From positions 1 to 41,142 of the forward strand of contig JAFMMO010000007.1 of the NCBI GenBank assembly GCA_017859655.1: a DNA stretch of 41,142 nucleotides. The letters are read 5' to 3'. Under the pieces are notes generated by a model. That model was given only the letters and a program-made list of their open reading frames with translations, was not told where the DNA came from and searched no databases. Numbering within the stretch: position 1 is the first letter of the stretch; every line of letters begins with the position of its first letter. Position numbers and translations under genes: made by a program. The DNA is from Pseudomonadota bacterium. GTDB lineage: Bacteria > Planctomycetota > UBA8108 > UBA1146. Below, in pieces: positions 25,901 through 33,907 of the stretch.

Positions 25901-28900
25901 CCGGGATCCCGACCGAGATCGTCCCCGCCGCGATCTACACGGTCACCGGGACGAACCCGACCGGCAGCGACTCGGTGGACCTGCTCATCACCGTGAACCC
26001 GAAGGCCCCCTGCGACATCGCCTACTCGGATGAGACCGCGGTCTACCTCGTGGGGACGCCGATCGCGGCGAACCTCCCGAGCTGGAGCTGCGGCGACCCG
26101 GAGAGCTGGACGATCACTCCGGCCCTGCCGAACGGGCTCCTCCTCGATGCGTCCACCGGGGCCATCACGGGGACCCCGGCGGTCGTCAGTCCGCTCACCG
26201 ACTACACCGTCACCGCGACGAACGTGACCGGGAGCGACTCCCGCGTCTTCTCGATCCAGGTGAACCCCCAGGGGCCCTGCGGGCTCGCCTATCCCGACCC
26301 GAGCCCGCTCTACACCCAGAACGTCCCGATCACGCCGAACGTCCCGACCACCTCGTGCGGCACGCCGACCGGCTGGATCGTCACCCCCGCCCTCCCGGCC
26401 GGGCTCCAGCTCGATGCGATGACCGGAGTGGTCAGCGGCACCCCGACGATCCTCGTCGAGGACTCCGTTCACGTGGTCGCCGCCTCGAACATCACCGGCA
26501 CCGAGACCTTCACCCTGACGATCACCGTCCAGGAGCAGGCTCCCTGCAACCTGCAGTACACCTTCATGGCGCCGACCTACCATGTCGGCACCGCGATCGG
26601 CGCGAACGTGCCGAGCTGGGGCTGCGGAGTGCCGGGGAGCTTCTCGGTCAGCCCGGCCCTCCCGGCCGGTCTCTCCCTCCATCCCGTCACCGGGATCCTC
26701 ACGGGGACCCCCCTCGCCCTCGTCCCGACGACAGACTTCGTCGTGAGCGCGGCGAACCTCACGGGCAGCGCGGAGGCGATCCTCACGATCACCGTGAGCG
26801 ATCCGCCGCCTTGCAGCGTCGCCTACCCGTCGGCGAACGCGGTCTACGAGCAGGGTCTCCCGATCACTCCGAACATGCCGAGCTGGGCGTGCGGGGATCC
26901 GGAGTCCTGGTCGATCGCCCCGGCGCTCCCCGCCGGACTCGCCCTCGATCCGCTCACCGGGGTCATCAGCGGCACGCCGCTCGATCTCCTGCCCCCGACC
27001 CTCTTCCTCGTGACCGCGGAGAACGTCTCCGGCGAGGACAAGGTTCAGATCTCCATCGAGGTGGTGGAGGCCGCGCCGTGCGCCCTCTCCTACGCCGACA
27101 ACCCCGTCACCTACCAGATGGGGCTGGCGATCACGCCGAACCCGGCTTCCCACGGCTGCGGCGCCGCGGACTCCTTCACCGTGACCCCCGCCCTCCCCGC
27201 CGGACTCCTCCTCGATCCGCTCACCGGTGAGATCTCCGGGACGCCGACGACCCTCGCCGCGAGCACGGTCCACACCATCACGGCCTCGAACGGGACCGGC
27301 AGCTCGAGCACCGACCTCGTCATCGAGGTCGTCCCGCAGCCGCCCTGCGGCATCGCCTATGACGCCTCCGCCTCGATCTACCTCCTCGGAGACACGATCA
27401 CCCCGAACCTCGCGAGCTTCTCCTGCGGGGCCCCGGAGAGCTGGTCGATCAGCCCGCCCCTCCCGCTCGGCCTCACCCTCGACGCGACGACCGGCGCGAT
27501 CAGCGGGGCTCCCCTCGCGCTCGCCGCCGCCACCGACCACACGATCACCGCGGTGAACGTCACCGGTCAGGACTCGACCGTGATCTCGATCGCGGTCCAC
27601 CCCCAGGCCCCGGCCGGGCTTTCCTACGGAGACGCCGCCCCGGTCTACGTCGAGGGGATCGCCATCGCCGCCAATGAGCCGAGCTCGACCGGCGGAGCGA
27701 TCGATGCCTTCTCCGTCACCCCCGCGCTCCCGGTCGGGCTCGCCCTCGATCCCGCCACCGGCGCGATCAGCGGGACCCCCGGAGCGGTGCAGGGCGCCGT
27801 CGCCTACACGATCACCGCCAGCAACATCACCGGCTCGACCGACGCGACGGTCACGATCACCGTCAACCCGCCGGCCCCGGCCGACCTCGCCTACGGCGAG
27901 GCCGCCCCGATCTACCTGCTCGGGGACGCGATCGTCCCGAACGCTCCCACCTCCTCCGGGGGGCCGGTGACGGCGTACTCGATCGATCCGGCCCTCCCGG
28001 CCGGACTCCTCCTCGACCCGACGACCGGCGTGATCAGCGGGACCCCCGCCGAGCTCGCCCCGACCACCGCGCACACCGTCACCGCCTCCAACGTGACCGG
28101 CTCCGCCACCGCGACGATCATGGTCACCGTGAACCCGCAGGGCACCGGCACGCTGACCTACACCGACCCGGCGCCGACCTACCTCCGCGGGGTCGCGATC
28201 ACTCCGAACGCTCCGATCTTCGGCGGCGGCACCCCGGACAGCTTCTCGATCTCCCCGCCGCTGCCCGCCGGACTGCAGATCGACCCGCTCTCGGGCGTGA
28301 TCTCCGGCACCCCGACCGTCCTCCAGGCGGCCACGCTCCACACCGTGACCGCCTCGAACGTGACCGGCTCCGCCAGCGCGACGATCATGATCACGGTCAA
28401 CCCGCAGGCTCCGAGCGGCCTCATGTACCGCGAGCTGGTCTCCCTCTACCTCGTGGGTGACGCGATCGTCCCGAACACCCCGACCGTCAACGGGGATGTC
28501 GATGCCTTCAGCGTCGCGCCCGCCCTGCCCGCGGGGCTGAGCATCGACGCGCAGACGGGGGCGATCTCCGGAGTCCCGACCGCGATCACGGCCGCCGCGA
28601 CCTACACGGTGACCGCCTCCAACATCACCGGCTCCAACTCGGTGAACATCGTGATCACCGTCGATCCCCAGGCCCCGGCCGGGCTCACCTACCCCGAGCT
28701 CTCGCCGACCTACCTCCTCGACCTCGCGATCACCCCGAACGCCCCGAGCTCCACCGGCGGTCCGATCGCCGCCTTCGGGATCGCGCCCGCCCTGCCGGCG
28801 GGGCTCTCTCTCGACCCGTCGACCGGAGTCATCTCGGGCACGCCGACCACGCTCCACGCGACGACCGTCCACACGGTCACGGCGACGAACGTCACCGGCG

Positions 28901-31575
28901 CGACCACCGTCGACATCGCGATCACGGTGAACCCCCAGGCTCCGTCGGGGCTCTCCTACTCCGCGCCGAGCGCGGTCTACCTCCTCGACCTCGCGATCAC
29001 GCCGAACAGCCCCTCCGCGGGCGGCGGCGCGATCGATGCGTTCGCGATCACCCCGGCGCTCCCCGCCGGACTCGCCCTCGACCCGGTCACCGGAGTCATC
29101 TCCGGGGTCCCGACCGCGCTGCAGGCCGCGACGACCCACACCGTGACGGCGACGAACGTCACCGGCACCGCCACGGCCGAGGTCGTGATCACGGTCGATC
29201 CGCAGGCGCCCGCCGGCCTCACCTACGGCGAGCTCGCCCCGACCTACGTGGTCGGGACCGCCATCGGCGCGAACCTCCCGTCGGTCGGAGGAGGGGAGGT
29301 CGCCGGGTTCTCGGTGGCCCCCGCCCTGCCCGCCGGTCTCCAGCTCGATCCGCTCACCGGCGGGATCACGGGGACGCCGACCACCATCACCGCCGTGGCG
29401 ACCTACACGGTGACCGCGTCGAACGTGACCGGCTCCTCGAGCGTCGACCTCGTGATCACCGTGAACCCGGCCGCGCCGGCGGGCCTCGCCTACGGCGAGA
29501 CCGCGCCGACCTACCTGCTCGGCGACGCGATCACCCCGAACCTCCCGACCTCCACCGGCGGTCCGATCGCCGGCTTCACGATCTCCCCGGCCCTCCCGGC
29601 CGGCCTCGCGCTCGACCCCACCAGCGGGGCGATCACGGGGACGCCCGCCGCCCTCCACGCGACGCGGACCCACACGATCACCGGCTCCAACGTGACCGGC
29701 TCGACCTCCGCGTCGATCACCATCACCGTGAACCCGCAGGCTCCGATCGGCCTGACCTACACCGAGCTGTCCCCGACCTACATCACGGGCAGCGCGATCA
29801 CGCCGAACCTGGCCGCGGTCACCGGTGATGTGGACACCTTCACGGTCGTCCCGGCCCTCCCGGCCGGCCTGACCCTCGACCCCGCCACCGGGATCATCCT
29901 CGGGACCCCGTCGGCGGACACGCCGCAGGCGATCTACACGGTCACCGCGACGAACGTCACCGGGACCTCCTCGGTGGACCTCACCATCACGGTGAATCCG
30001 CCCGCCCCGGTCTCCGTCGCGTACCCGGCGGTCAACTCCACCTACCTGCTCGGCGTCGAGATCACTCCGAACGTCCCCGTGATCTCGGGGGGCACCCCCA
30101 CGAGCTGGGTGGTGAACCCCGCCCTCCCGGCGGGCCTCGCCATGGATCCGGCGACGGGAGTCATCACCGGGACGCCGACCGTCGTGCAGAACGCGGGGAT
30201 CTTCGTGATCAACGCCGCCAACGTGACGGGGAGCGCCTCGACGATCCTGATCATCGCGGTGGAGAACCCCGCCCCCTGCGGCCTCGCCTATCCGATCCCG
30301 AGCCTGGCGCTCCTGACGGCCACTCCGCTCCCGCCCCAGGTCCCGACCGTCGGGTGTGGCGTCGCGGACAGCTTCGCGATCTCCCCGGCCCTGCCGGCCG
30401 GACTGACCCTCGACCCGGCCACGGGAGCGATCCAGGGCACTCCGACCACGCCCGCTCCCTCGACCATCCACACCGTCACGGCGACGAACGGGTTCGGGAG
30501 CGACAGCGCGCAGCTGGTCATCTCCGTGGCCCTCACCCCGCCGACCGATGTCGACTTCGGCGCCACCGCCTTCGACTTCGTCGTGGGTGATCCGATCACG
30601 CCGATCACGCCGACCGCCGCCGGCGGCCCGGTCGACGGCTGGTCGGTCTCCCCCGGGCTCCCCTCCGGGCTCACCCTCGACGGGATGACCGGGACGATCT
30701 CCGGCACCCCGACCATCGTGGATGCCGGGGCGACCTATCTCGTCTCCGCCTCGAACTCCGCGGGCAGCGCCCAGCAGGCCCTGACGATCCGGGTCGTGAC
30801 GAACGCTCCCTGCGAAATGGCCTACTCCGAGCCTCTCGCCGTGTACCCGGTCGGTCACGAGATCGCGCCGAACACGCCCATCGTTGGCTGCGGCGGCGCG
30901 ACGAGCTTCACGATCGACCCGGTGCTCGCCACCGGGCTGGCCTTCGACGCCGGCACGGGTGTGATCTCCGGCGCGCCGCTCCTGCGGACCGGGCGGATGC
31001 TGCACACCGTCACGGCGACGAACGCGTTCGGCAGCACGACGGCCACGGTCGAGATCCAGACCTCGCCCCGCTACACCTATGACGCGCCCGACACCACCGT
31101 CACCCTCGACGCGACGGGAGCGGGGAGCTTCACCCTCCCGCTCACCATTGACGAGGATGTGCCTGCGAGCGCGTCCCCGACCGAGGCGGTCGGGCTCTCC
31201 GTCGCCCTCGCCTTCGATCCCGCCCTGCTCCAGCTCAGCGCGGTCACGCAGGGACCGGGACTCCTCGACCTCAACGGGGTGGACTACTTCTACCCCGGCC
31301 TGAACAACATCGACGGGCAGCTGACGATCGGCGTGATCATCAGCTTCTCCTTCACGAAGGTGCTCGTGGTGCCGGATCCGACCGTGTTCGCCGTGGCGGA
31401 CTTCGAGGTCCCGGCCGCCGGTGCTCCCACGCAGACGACAGAAACCTCGATGACCTGGGCGAACCTCGTCGGTTCGCCTCCGGTCGACAATCTGGTGGTC
31501 CTCGACGGCTCCGCGGGTGGGGGGATCCAACCGCTCTTCGAGGCTCCGACGATCACGATCGTGCCGACCCCCTGA
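22963..31575 (+). CDS. Giant He_PIG tandem-repeat lipoprotein (2870 residues) with cohesin-like C-terminus
   Basis: It starts at ATG 22963 with GGAGGAGA just upstream. The leader ends TIVGC with lipid Cys26, followed by a flexible NNGGGGSS linker, so the protein should be tethered to a membrane and exposed. Residues 37-2700 are 30 tandem He_PIG repeats of about 89 residues, each built as AP.GL.Y...PTYL.G..I.PN.P, then LPAGL.LDP.TG.I.GTP and HTVTASNVTGS....I.I.VNPQ. Sixteen repeats carry two cysteines (APC near the start, CG about 30 residues later); fourteen carry neither. Residues about 2700-2870 are a cohesin-like beta-sandwich (VGLSVALAFDPALLQLSAVT, then DGQLTIGVIISFSF). Such rods can span several hundred angstroms if each module is about 35-40 (inference). 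No enzyme domain is seen; a stalk, adhesin or scaffold is most likely. A UUCG-loop terminator follows. Confidence 0.92.
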   Translation: MSGFRASIPTQLTRAIVLALLTIVGCNNGGGGSSVTAPTGLSYPIPAPFVVGEVVSPLQPALGGGSASLYEVAPELPGGLELDAATGELSGVPTEVTPTADYTITASNSLGSTDFVLQLTVNPPAPCGLSYSEPVAAYPVGEAIAPNTASVGCGAVETWTITPALPDGLSLDPLTGEISGTPTAVVATTIHTVVASNITGADSFDLEITVNPEVPCGLAFTDPAPTYNVNTPIAPNAGSSACGPVAAWAVDPALPAGLVLDAQTGIITGSPLAVLAPTVFTVTGSNASGSASIDLLIEILPEVTTGITYGDTAPTYIRGIAITPNAPSISGGAPSDWSVDPALPGGLLLDPSTGVISGTPDQITATLDHVITGSNAAGSLSTTISITIAPQAPCNLSYTSTDAVYLQGMPITANILDWGCDAPDAIVISPALPAGLSLDPATGTISGTPADVTPTTTHTVTASNATGSESIAVTITVNPQAPCNLGYDAEVVTYLAGLPIAPNSPALGCGPAAQFAVSPALPAGLDLDAATGVITGVPTVVAPASTHTVSAINVTGSASVILEIRIDPQAPSNLSYSEPSPVYQLDLPITANTPSASGGAVDGFAITPGLPTGLTLDPVTGVISGTPTVLVGPTLHTITATNVTGSAATTILVEIVPQPPCSLAYGDATPVLLLDMPSAPNPASFACGTPDLWEITPALPAGLQLDPVSGTISGTPTELLPTTTFFVTATNDTGSSSVSIILTVNPQAPCDLTYAFPSSLYLAGIQIPVNPPSWGCGDPASFTVSPPLPAGLLLHPATGVISGTPSLPTGASTHTITASNVTGSDSFQLSIAVDPQAPCDFEYASASRTYVIGTASAANIPSWGCGDPQGFSVTPPLPAGLSIDPVSGAVLGIPTELQELTVHMITATNVTGTDTTTIAITVNPEAPCALTYADLTPIYVVGSGIAPNSASFACGPPDLYTISPPLPAGLMISAATGQISGIPTEIVPAAIYTVTGTNPTGSDSVDLLITVNPKAPCDIAYSDETAVYLVGTPIAANLPSWSCGDPESWTITPALPNGLLLDASTGAITGTPAVVSPLTDYTVTATNVTGSDSRVFSIQVNPQGPCGLAYPDPSPLYTQNVPITPNVPTTSCGTPTGWIVTPALPAGLQLDAMTGVVSGTPTILVEDSVHVVAASNITGTETFTLTITVQEQAPCNLQYTFMAPTYHVGTAIGANVPSWGCGVPGSFSVSPALPAGLSLHPVTGILTGTPLALVPTTDFVVSAANLTGSAEAILTITVSDPPPCSVAYPSANAVYEQGLPITPNMPSWACGDPESWSIAPALPAGLALDPLTGVISGTPLDLLPPTLFLVTAENVSGEDKVQISIEVVEAAPCALSYADNPVTYQMGLAITPNPASHGCGAADSFTVTPALPAGLLLDPLTGEISGTPTTLAASTVHTITASNGTGSSSTDLVIEVVPQPPCGIAYDASASIYLLGDTITPNLASFSCGAPESWSISPPLPLGLTLDATTGAISGAPLALAAATDHTITAVNVTGQDSTVISIAVHPQAPAGLSYGDAAPVYVEGIAIAANEPSSTGGAIDAFSVTPALPVGLALDPATGAISGTPGAVQGAVAYTITASNITGSTDATVTITVNPPAPADLAYGEAAPIYLLGDAIVPNAPTSSGGPVTAYSIDPALPAGLLLDPTTGVISGTPAELAPTTAHTVTASNVTGSATATIMVTVNPQGTGTLTYTDPAPTYLRGVAITPNAPIFGGGTPDSFSISPPLPAGLQIDPLSGVISGTPTVLQAATLHTVTASNVTGSASATIMITVNPQAPSGLMYRELVSLYLVGDAIVPNTPTVNGDVDAFSVAPALPAGLSIDAQTGAISGVPTAITAAATYTVTASNITGSNSVNIVITVDPQAPAGLTYPELSPTYLLDLAITPNAPSSTGGPIAAFGIAPALPAGLSLDPSTGVISGTPTTLHATTVHTVTATNVTGATTVDIAITVNPQAPSGLSYSAPSAVYLLDLAITPNSPSAGGGAIDAFAITPALPAGLALDPVTGVISGVPTALQAATTHTVTATNVTGTATAEVVITVDPQAPAGLTYGELAPTYVVGTAIGANLPSVGGGEVAGFSVAPALPAGLQLDPLTGGITGTPTTITAVATYTVTASNVTGSSSVDLVITVNPAAPAGLAYGETAPTYLLGDAITPNLPTSTGGPIAGFTISPALPAGLALDPTSGAITGTPAALHATRTHTITGSNVTGSTSASITITVNPQAPIGLTYTELSPTYITGSAITPNLAAVTGDVDTFTVVPALPAGLTLDPATGIILGTPSADTPQAIYTVTATNVTGTSSVDLTITVNPPAPVSVAYPAVNSTYLLGVEITPNVPVISGGTPTSWVVNPALPAGLAMDPATGVITGTPTVVQNAGIFVINAANVTGSASTILIIAVENPAPCGLAYPIPSLALLTATPLPPQVPTVGCGVADSFAISPALPAGLTLDPATGAIQGTPTTPAPSTIHTVTATNGFGSDSAQLVISVALTPPTDVDFGATAFDFVVGDPITPITPTAAGGPVDGWSVSPGLPSGLTLDGMTGTISGTPTIVDAGATYLVSASNSAGSAQQALTIRVVTNAPCEMAYSEPLAVYPVGHEIAPNTPIVGCGGATSFTIDPVLATGLAFDAGTGVISGAPLLRTGRMLHTVTATNAFGSTTATVEIQTSPRYTYDAPDTTVTLDATGAGSFTLPLTIDEDVPASASPTEAVGLSVALAFDPALLQLSAVTQGPGLLDLNGVDYFYPGLNNIDGQLTIGVIISFSFTKVLVVPDPTVFAVADFEVPAAGAPTQTTETSMTWANLVGSPPVDNLVVLDGSAGGGIQPLFEAPTITIVPTP
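23071..31062 (+). repeat. 30 tandem coding repeats of about 266 bases (He_PIG modules)
   Basis: The repeats average 266 bases and are clearly homologous but diverged. Repeats 8-17 (24937-27606) all have the Cys pair, repeats 18-27 (27607-about 30267) all lack it, and 1-7 and 28-30 are mixed. The nucleotide similarity makes the array prone to unequal recombination and to assembly collapse. Confidence 0.9.
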
Positions 31576-31621
31576 TCCTGCACGATCCCTGATTCGTCCG
31601 ATCGACCCCGAGGCCCCAGAT

Positions 31622-31668
31622 GGCCCCGGACTCCCCGGCTTCGGCCGCGAGGGTCCGGGGCCTTTTCC
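31622..31668 (+). terminator. Intrinsic terminator with UUCG tetraloop
   Basis: GGCCCCGGAC (31622-31631) pairs with GTCCGGGGCC (31653-31662), with an inner CGGC-TTCG-GCCG hairpin (31636-31647) and TTTT right after. It ends the He_PIG transcript, 47 bases past the stop. Confidence 0.85.
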
Positions 31669-31841
31669 TTGGGCTCGGTCGGTTCCTTCATGCTTCCGCG
31701 CGGGTTATCCTGTCCCGGTATTCTGACCGCGAGCCCATATCGGATCTTCCCCCCTTGGCGTCCGGGCCTTGTCGTCCGGGCCATGGAGTCGGGACGCTCG
31801 CTCCGAGCGGAGACTTCGCGGTTCCGGGAGGAGCCCGCTTC

Positions 31842-33725
31842 ATGCACCGCTGCACGTCCACTTTCCTCGGCATCTTCGCCGCCCTTCTCGTCGTCACGAC
31901 CACCGCGTCCGCTCAGAGTCATGACATCTCCCCGAGCCCGGCGGAAGGGGTGCCCAGCGAGGCGGGGATCCTCAGCTCGATGCTCCTCGACAACAGCGAG
32001 CCGGTGCGCGGCTTCTCCCTCGGCGTCGCCCACGACGGCGCGGTCCTCACGCTCATCTCGATCTCCGAGGGAGCGGACCTGCTCGCGGCCGGAGCCGGAA
32101 ACTCGTCCGGGTTGATCGCCTTCTGGACCGCGGACATCAACCCGCCCAACGGCCCGGGGGGTACCTGCGGCGCGATCATCAGCTTCAGCCCGCCGCTCCT
32201 CGACATCCCGGTCGGGGTCGACCATGAGATCGCCGTCTACAGCTACACGATCAGCCCCTCCGCCGTGCCGGGCACCACCACCGCCCTCACTCCGGTCAGC
32301 ACCCTCGGCAACCCCCCCCTCGCCACGGCGGTCAGCGTGAACGGCGTGACGAGGATCCCGACGAGCACCCCGGGGGTGATCACGGTGAAGCCCTTCCCCG
32401 TGACGGGGCTCACCTGCACCCTCAGCGAGGTCTGCACCTGCGAGTTCGAGCTCAGCTGGACGAACAACGGCACCTATGACGAGATCCGGATCCTCGAGAA
32501 CGGGGTCCTCGTCGCCTCGCTCGCCGGAGGGGCGACCGCGAGCACCGTGACGGTGGGGGCCACCACGATCGGGGGGCCGGCGAGCGCGGTCTACACCGTC
32601 GTCGGCGTTCAGAACGCCACGGCGGCCGATGGCCTCAGCTGCACCGCGGACTGTCCCGATGTCCCGGACCCGATCCCTCCGTCCGCGCTCTCCTGCGTCG
32701 TCGATCAGGCGACGCGGCAGGCCGTCGTCAGCTGGATCCTCAACGATGTCTACTCGGTCCTCGAGGTCTCCGTCGGTGGCGGCGTACCGACGAGCCTGGC
32801 GGGGGGCGAAACCGCTGTCGCCGTCCAGCTCGGCGGGGCCGGCGACTACGAGATCTGTCTCGCCGGCTCCGACATCTGCAGCGTGAGCTTCGCGCCCCTC
32901 TGCTGCACCGCCACGGTGGAGACCCCCCCGGTCACCAATGTGGTCTGCACGCTCACCGACCCCTGCCTCTGCGACTTCGATGTGACATGGACGAATGGGG
33001 GCGTCTACGAGGCGGTGGATGTCTATCAGAGCGGGATCCTGCTCCAGACCCTCGGGGGCGCCGCGACCTCGACCTCGGTGACCCTCGGCTCCACGACCAT
33101 CGGCGGCCCCCTCAGCGAGGTCATCACCATCGTGGGACGGGAGAACGGGATCGATGCGGTCGGGGCCGATGGGACCGCGACCTGCCCCGATGTCCCCGAT
33201 CCCGTCGCGCCGGTGAACCTGTCCTGCAGCGTGGACCAGACCACCCGGGTCGCCACCCTGGTGTGGACCAACCCTCAGCTCTACTCCTCCCTCGCTCTCA
33301 GCGTCGATGGCGGCGCGGCCACGGCGCTCTCCGCGACGGCGACCACCACGACCGTGCAGCTCGGGGGACCCGGGGTCTACACCCTCTGCCTCGACGGGGC
33401 GGATGAGTGCAGCGTCGCCTTCGGGACGGAGTGCTGCACGGTGGAGGTCGAGCAGCCCTTCATTCGCGGGGAGGTGAACCTCGACGGGGGCTACAACATC
33501 TCCGACCCGATCTACACCCTGAACTACCTCTTCGCCGGCGGGCCGATGGCCTGCGTGAAGTCGGTCGACGCGAACGACGACGGCGCCGCGGACATCTCCG
33601 ATGTGATCTGGATGCTGAACGGGATCTTCGGGAACGGCCCGCTCCCGACCGCGCCTCACCCGGGCTGCGGAGTCGACCCCACGCCCGACCCGCTCAACTG
33701 CCTGAGCTACCCGGTCTGCCCCTGA
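31842..33725 (+). CDS. Secreted protein with cohesin-like domain, FN3-like repeats and dockerin
   Basis: A 627-residue protein from ATG 31842 (GGGAGGAG about 8-10 bases upstream; signal peptide FLGIFAALLVVTTTASAQ). Residues about 25-185 are cohesin-like in pattern (VRGFSLGVAHDGAVLTLISI, then GGTCGAIISFSPPLLDIPVG). Residues about 190-535 hold four FN3-like modules arranged A-B-A-B: the A modules start GLTCTLSEVCTCEFELSWTN and NVVCTLTDPCLCDFDVTWTN, and the B modules start LSCVVDQATRQAVVSW and LSCSVDQTTRVATLVW. The pair has therefore been duplicated as a unit. The C-terminal dockerin (FIRGEVNLDGGYNISDPIYT and ANDDGAADISDVIWMLNGIF) is followed by the tail CGVDPTPDPLNC and CP-stop. Carrying both a cohesin-like and a dockerin module, it could act as an adaptor between surface-tethered and secreted components (inference). 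It is cysteine-rich for an extracellular protein. Confidence 0.87.
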   Translation: MHRCTSTFLGIFAALLVVTTTASAQSHDISPSPAEGVPSEAGILSSMLLDNSEPVRGFSLGVAHDGAVLTLISISEGADLLAAGAGNSSGLIAFWTADINPPNGPGGTCGAIISFSPPLLDIPVGVDHEIAVYSYTISPSAVPGTTTALTPVSTLGNPPLATAVSVNGVTRIPTSTPGVITVKPFPVTGLTCTLSEVCTCEFELSWTNNGTYDEIRILENGVLVASLAGGATASTVTVGATTIGGPASAVYTVVGVQNATAADGLSCTADCPDVPDPIPPSALSCVVDQATRQAVVSWILNDVYSVLEVSVGGGVPTSLAGGETAVAVQLGGAGDYEICLAGSDICSVSFAPLCCTATVETPPVTNVVCTLTDPCLCDFDVTWTNGGVYEAVDVYQSGILLQTLGGAATSTSVTLGSTTIGGPLSEVITIVGRENGIDAVGADGTATCPDVPDPVAPVNLSCSVDQTTRVATLVWTNPQLYSSLALSVDGGAATALSATATTTTVQLGGPGVYTLCLDGADECSVAFGTECCTVEVEQPFIRGEVNLDGGYNISDPIYTLNYLFAGGPMACVKSVDANDDGAADISDVIWMLNGIFGNGPLPTAPHPGCGVDPTPDPLNCLSYPVCP

Positions 33726-33747
33726 GGGGAGGACCTCGTCGGTGAGG

Positions 33748-33785
33748 GAGAGAGCCCGGAGGGGAGGGCCCCTCCGGGCTCTCTC
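33748..33785 (+). terminator. 17-pair hairpin terminator
   Basis: GAGAGAGCCCGGAGGGG (33748-33764) pairs perfectly with CCCCTCCGGGCTCTCTC (33769-33785) around AGGG, 22 bases after the stop of the cohesin/dockerin gene. Confidence 0.85.
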
Positions 33786-33907
33786 TCATCCGGGGTCGGC
33801 GACGGTCGCGGGGAGAGTCCCTTGAGGATGGAGCGGTCGCCGGCGCAGAATGCCCGGACAACGGAGCGCGAGCGCGCTCCCGACCCTCGACCCCGGGAAG
33901 GGGAGCC

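Noticed and set aside
23071-31062. CRISPR-like or satellite repeat array
   Set aside because: The period is about 266 bases, in frame and diverged, and it encodes protein modules; there are no short identical repeats with unique spacers.
22930-31530. A minus-strand open frame of about 2866 codons opposite the giant He_PIG gene
   Set aside because: It is a by-product of strong G/C third-position bias in a repeated gene. The translation is Arg/Gly/Asp-rich without domains, while the plus strand has clear He_PIG repeats, signal peptide and ribosome binding site.
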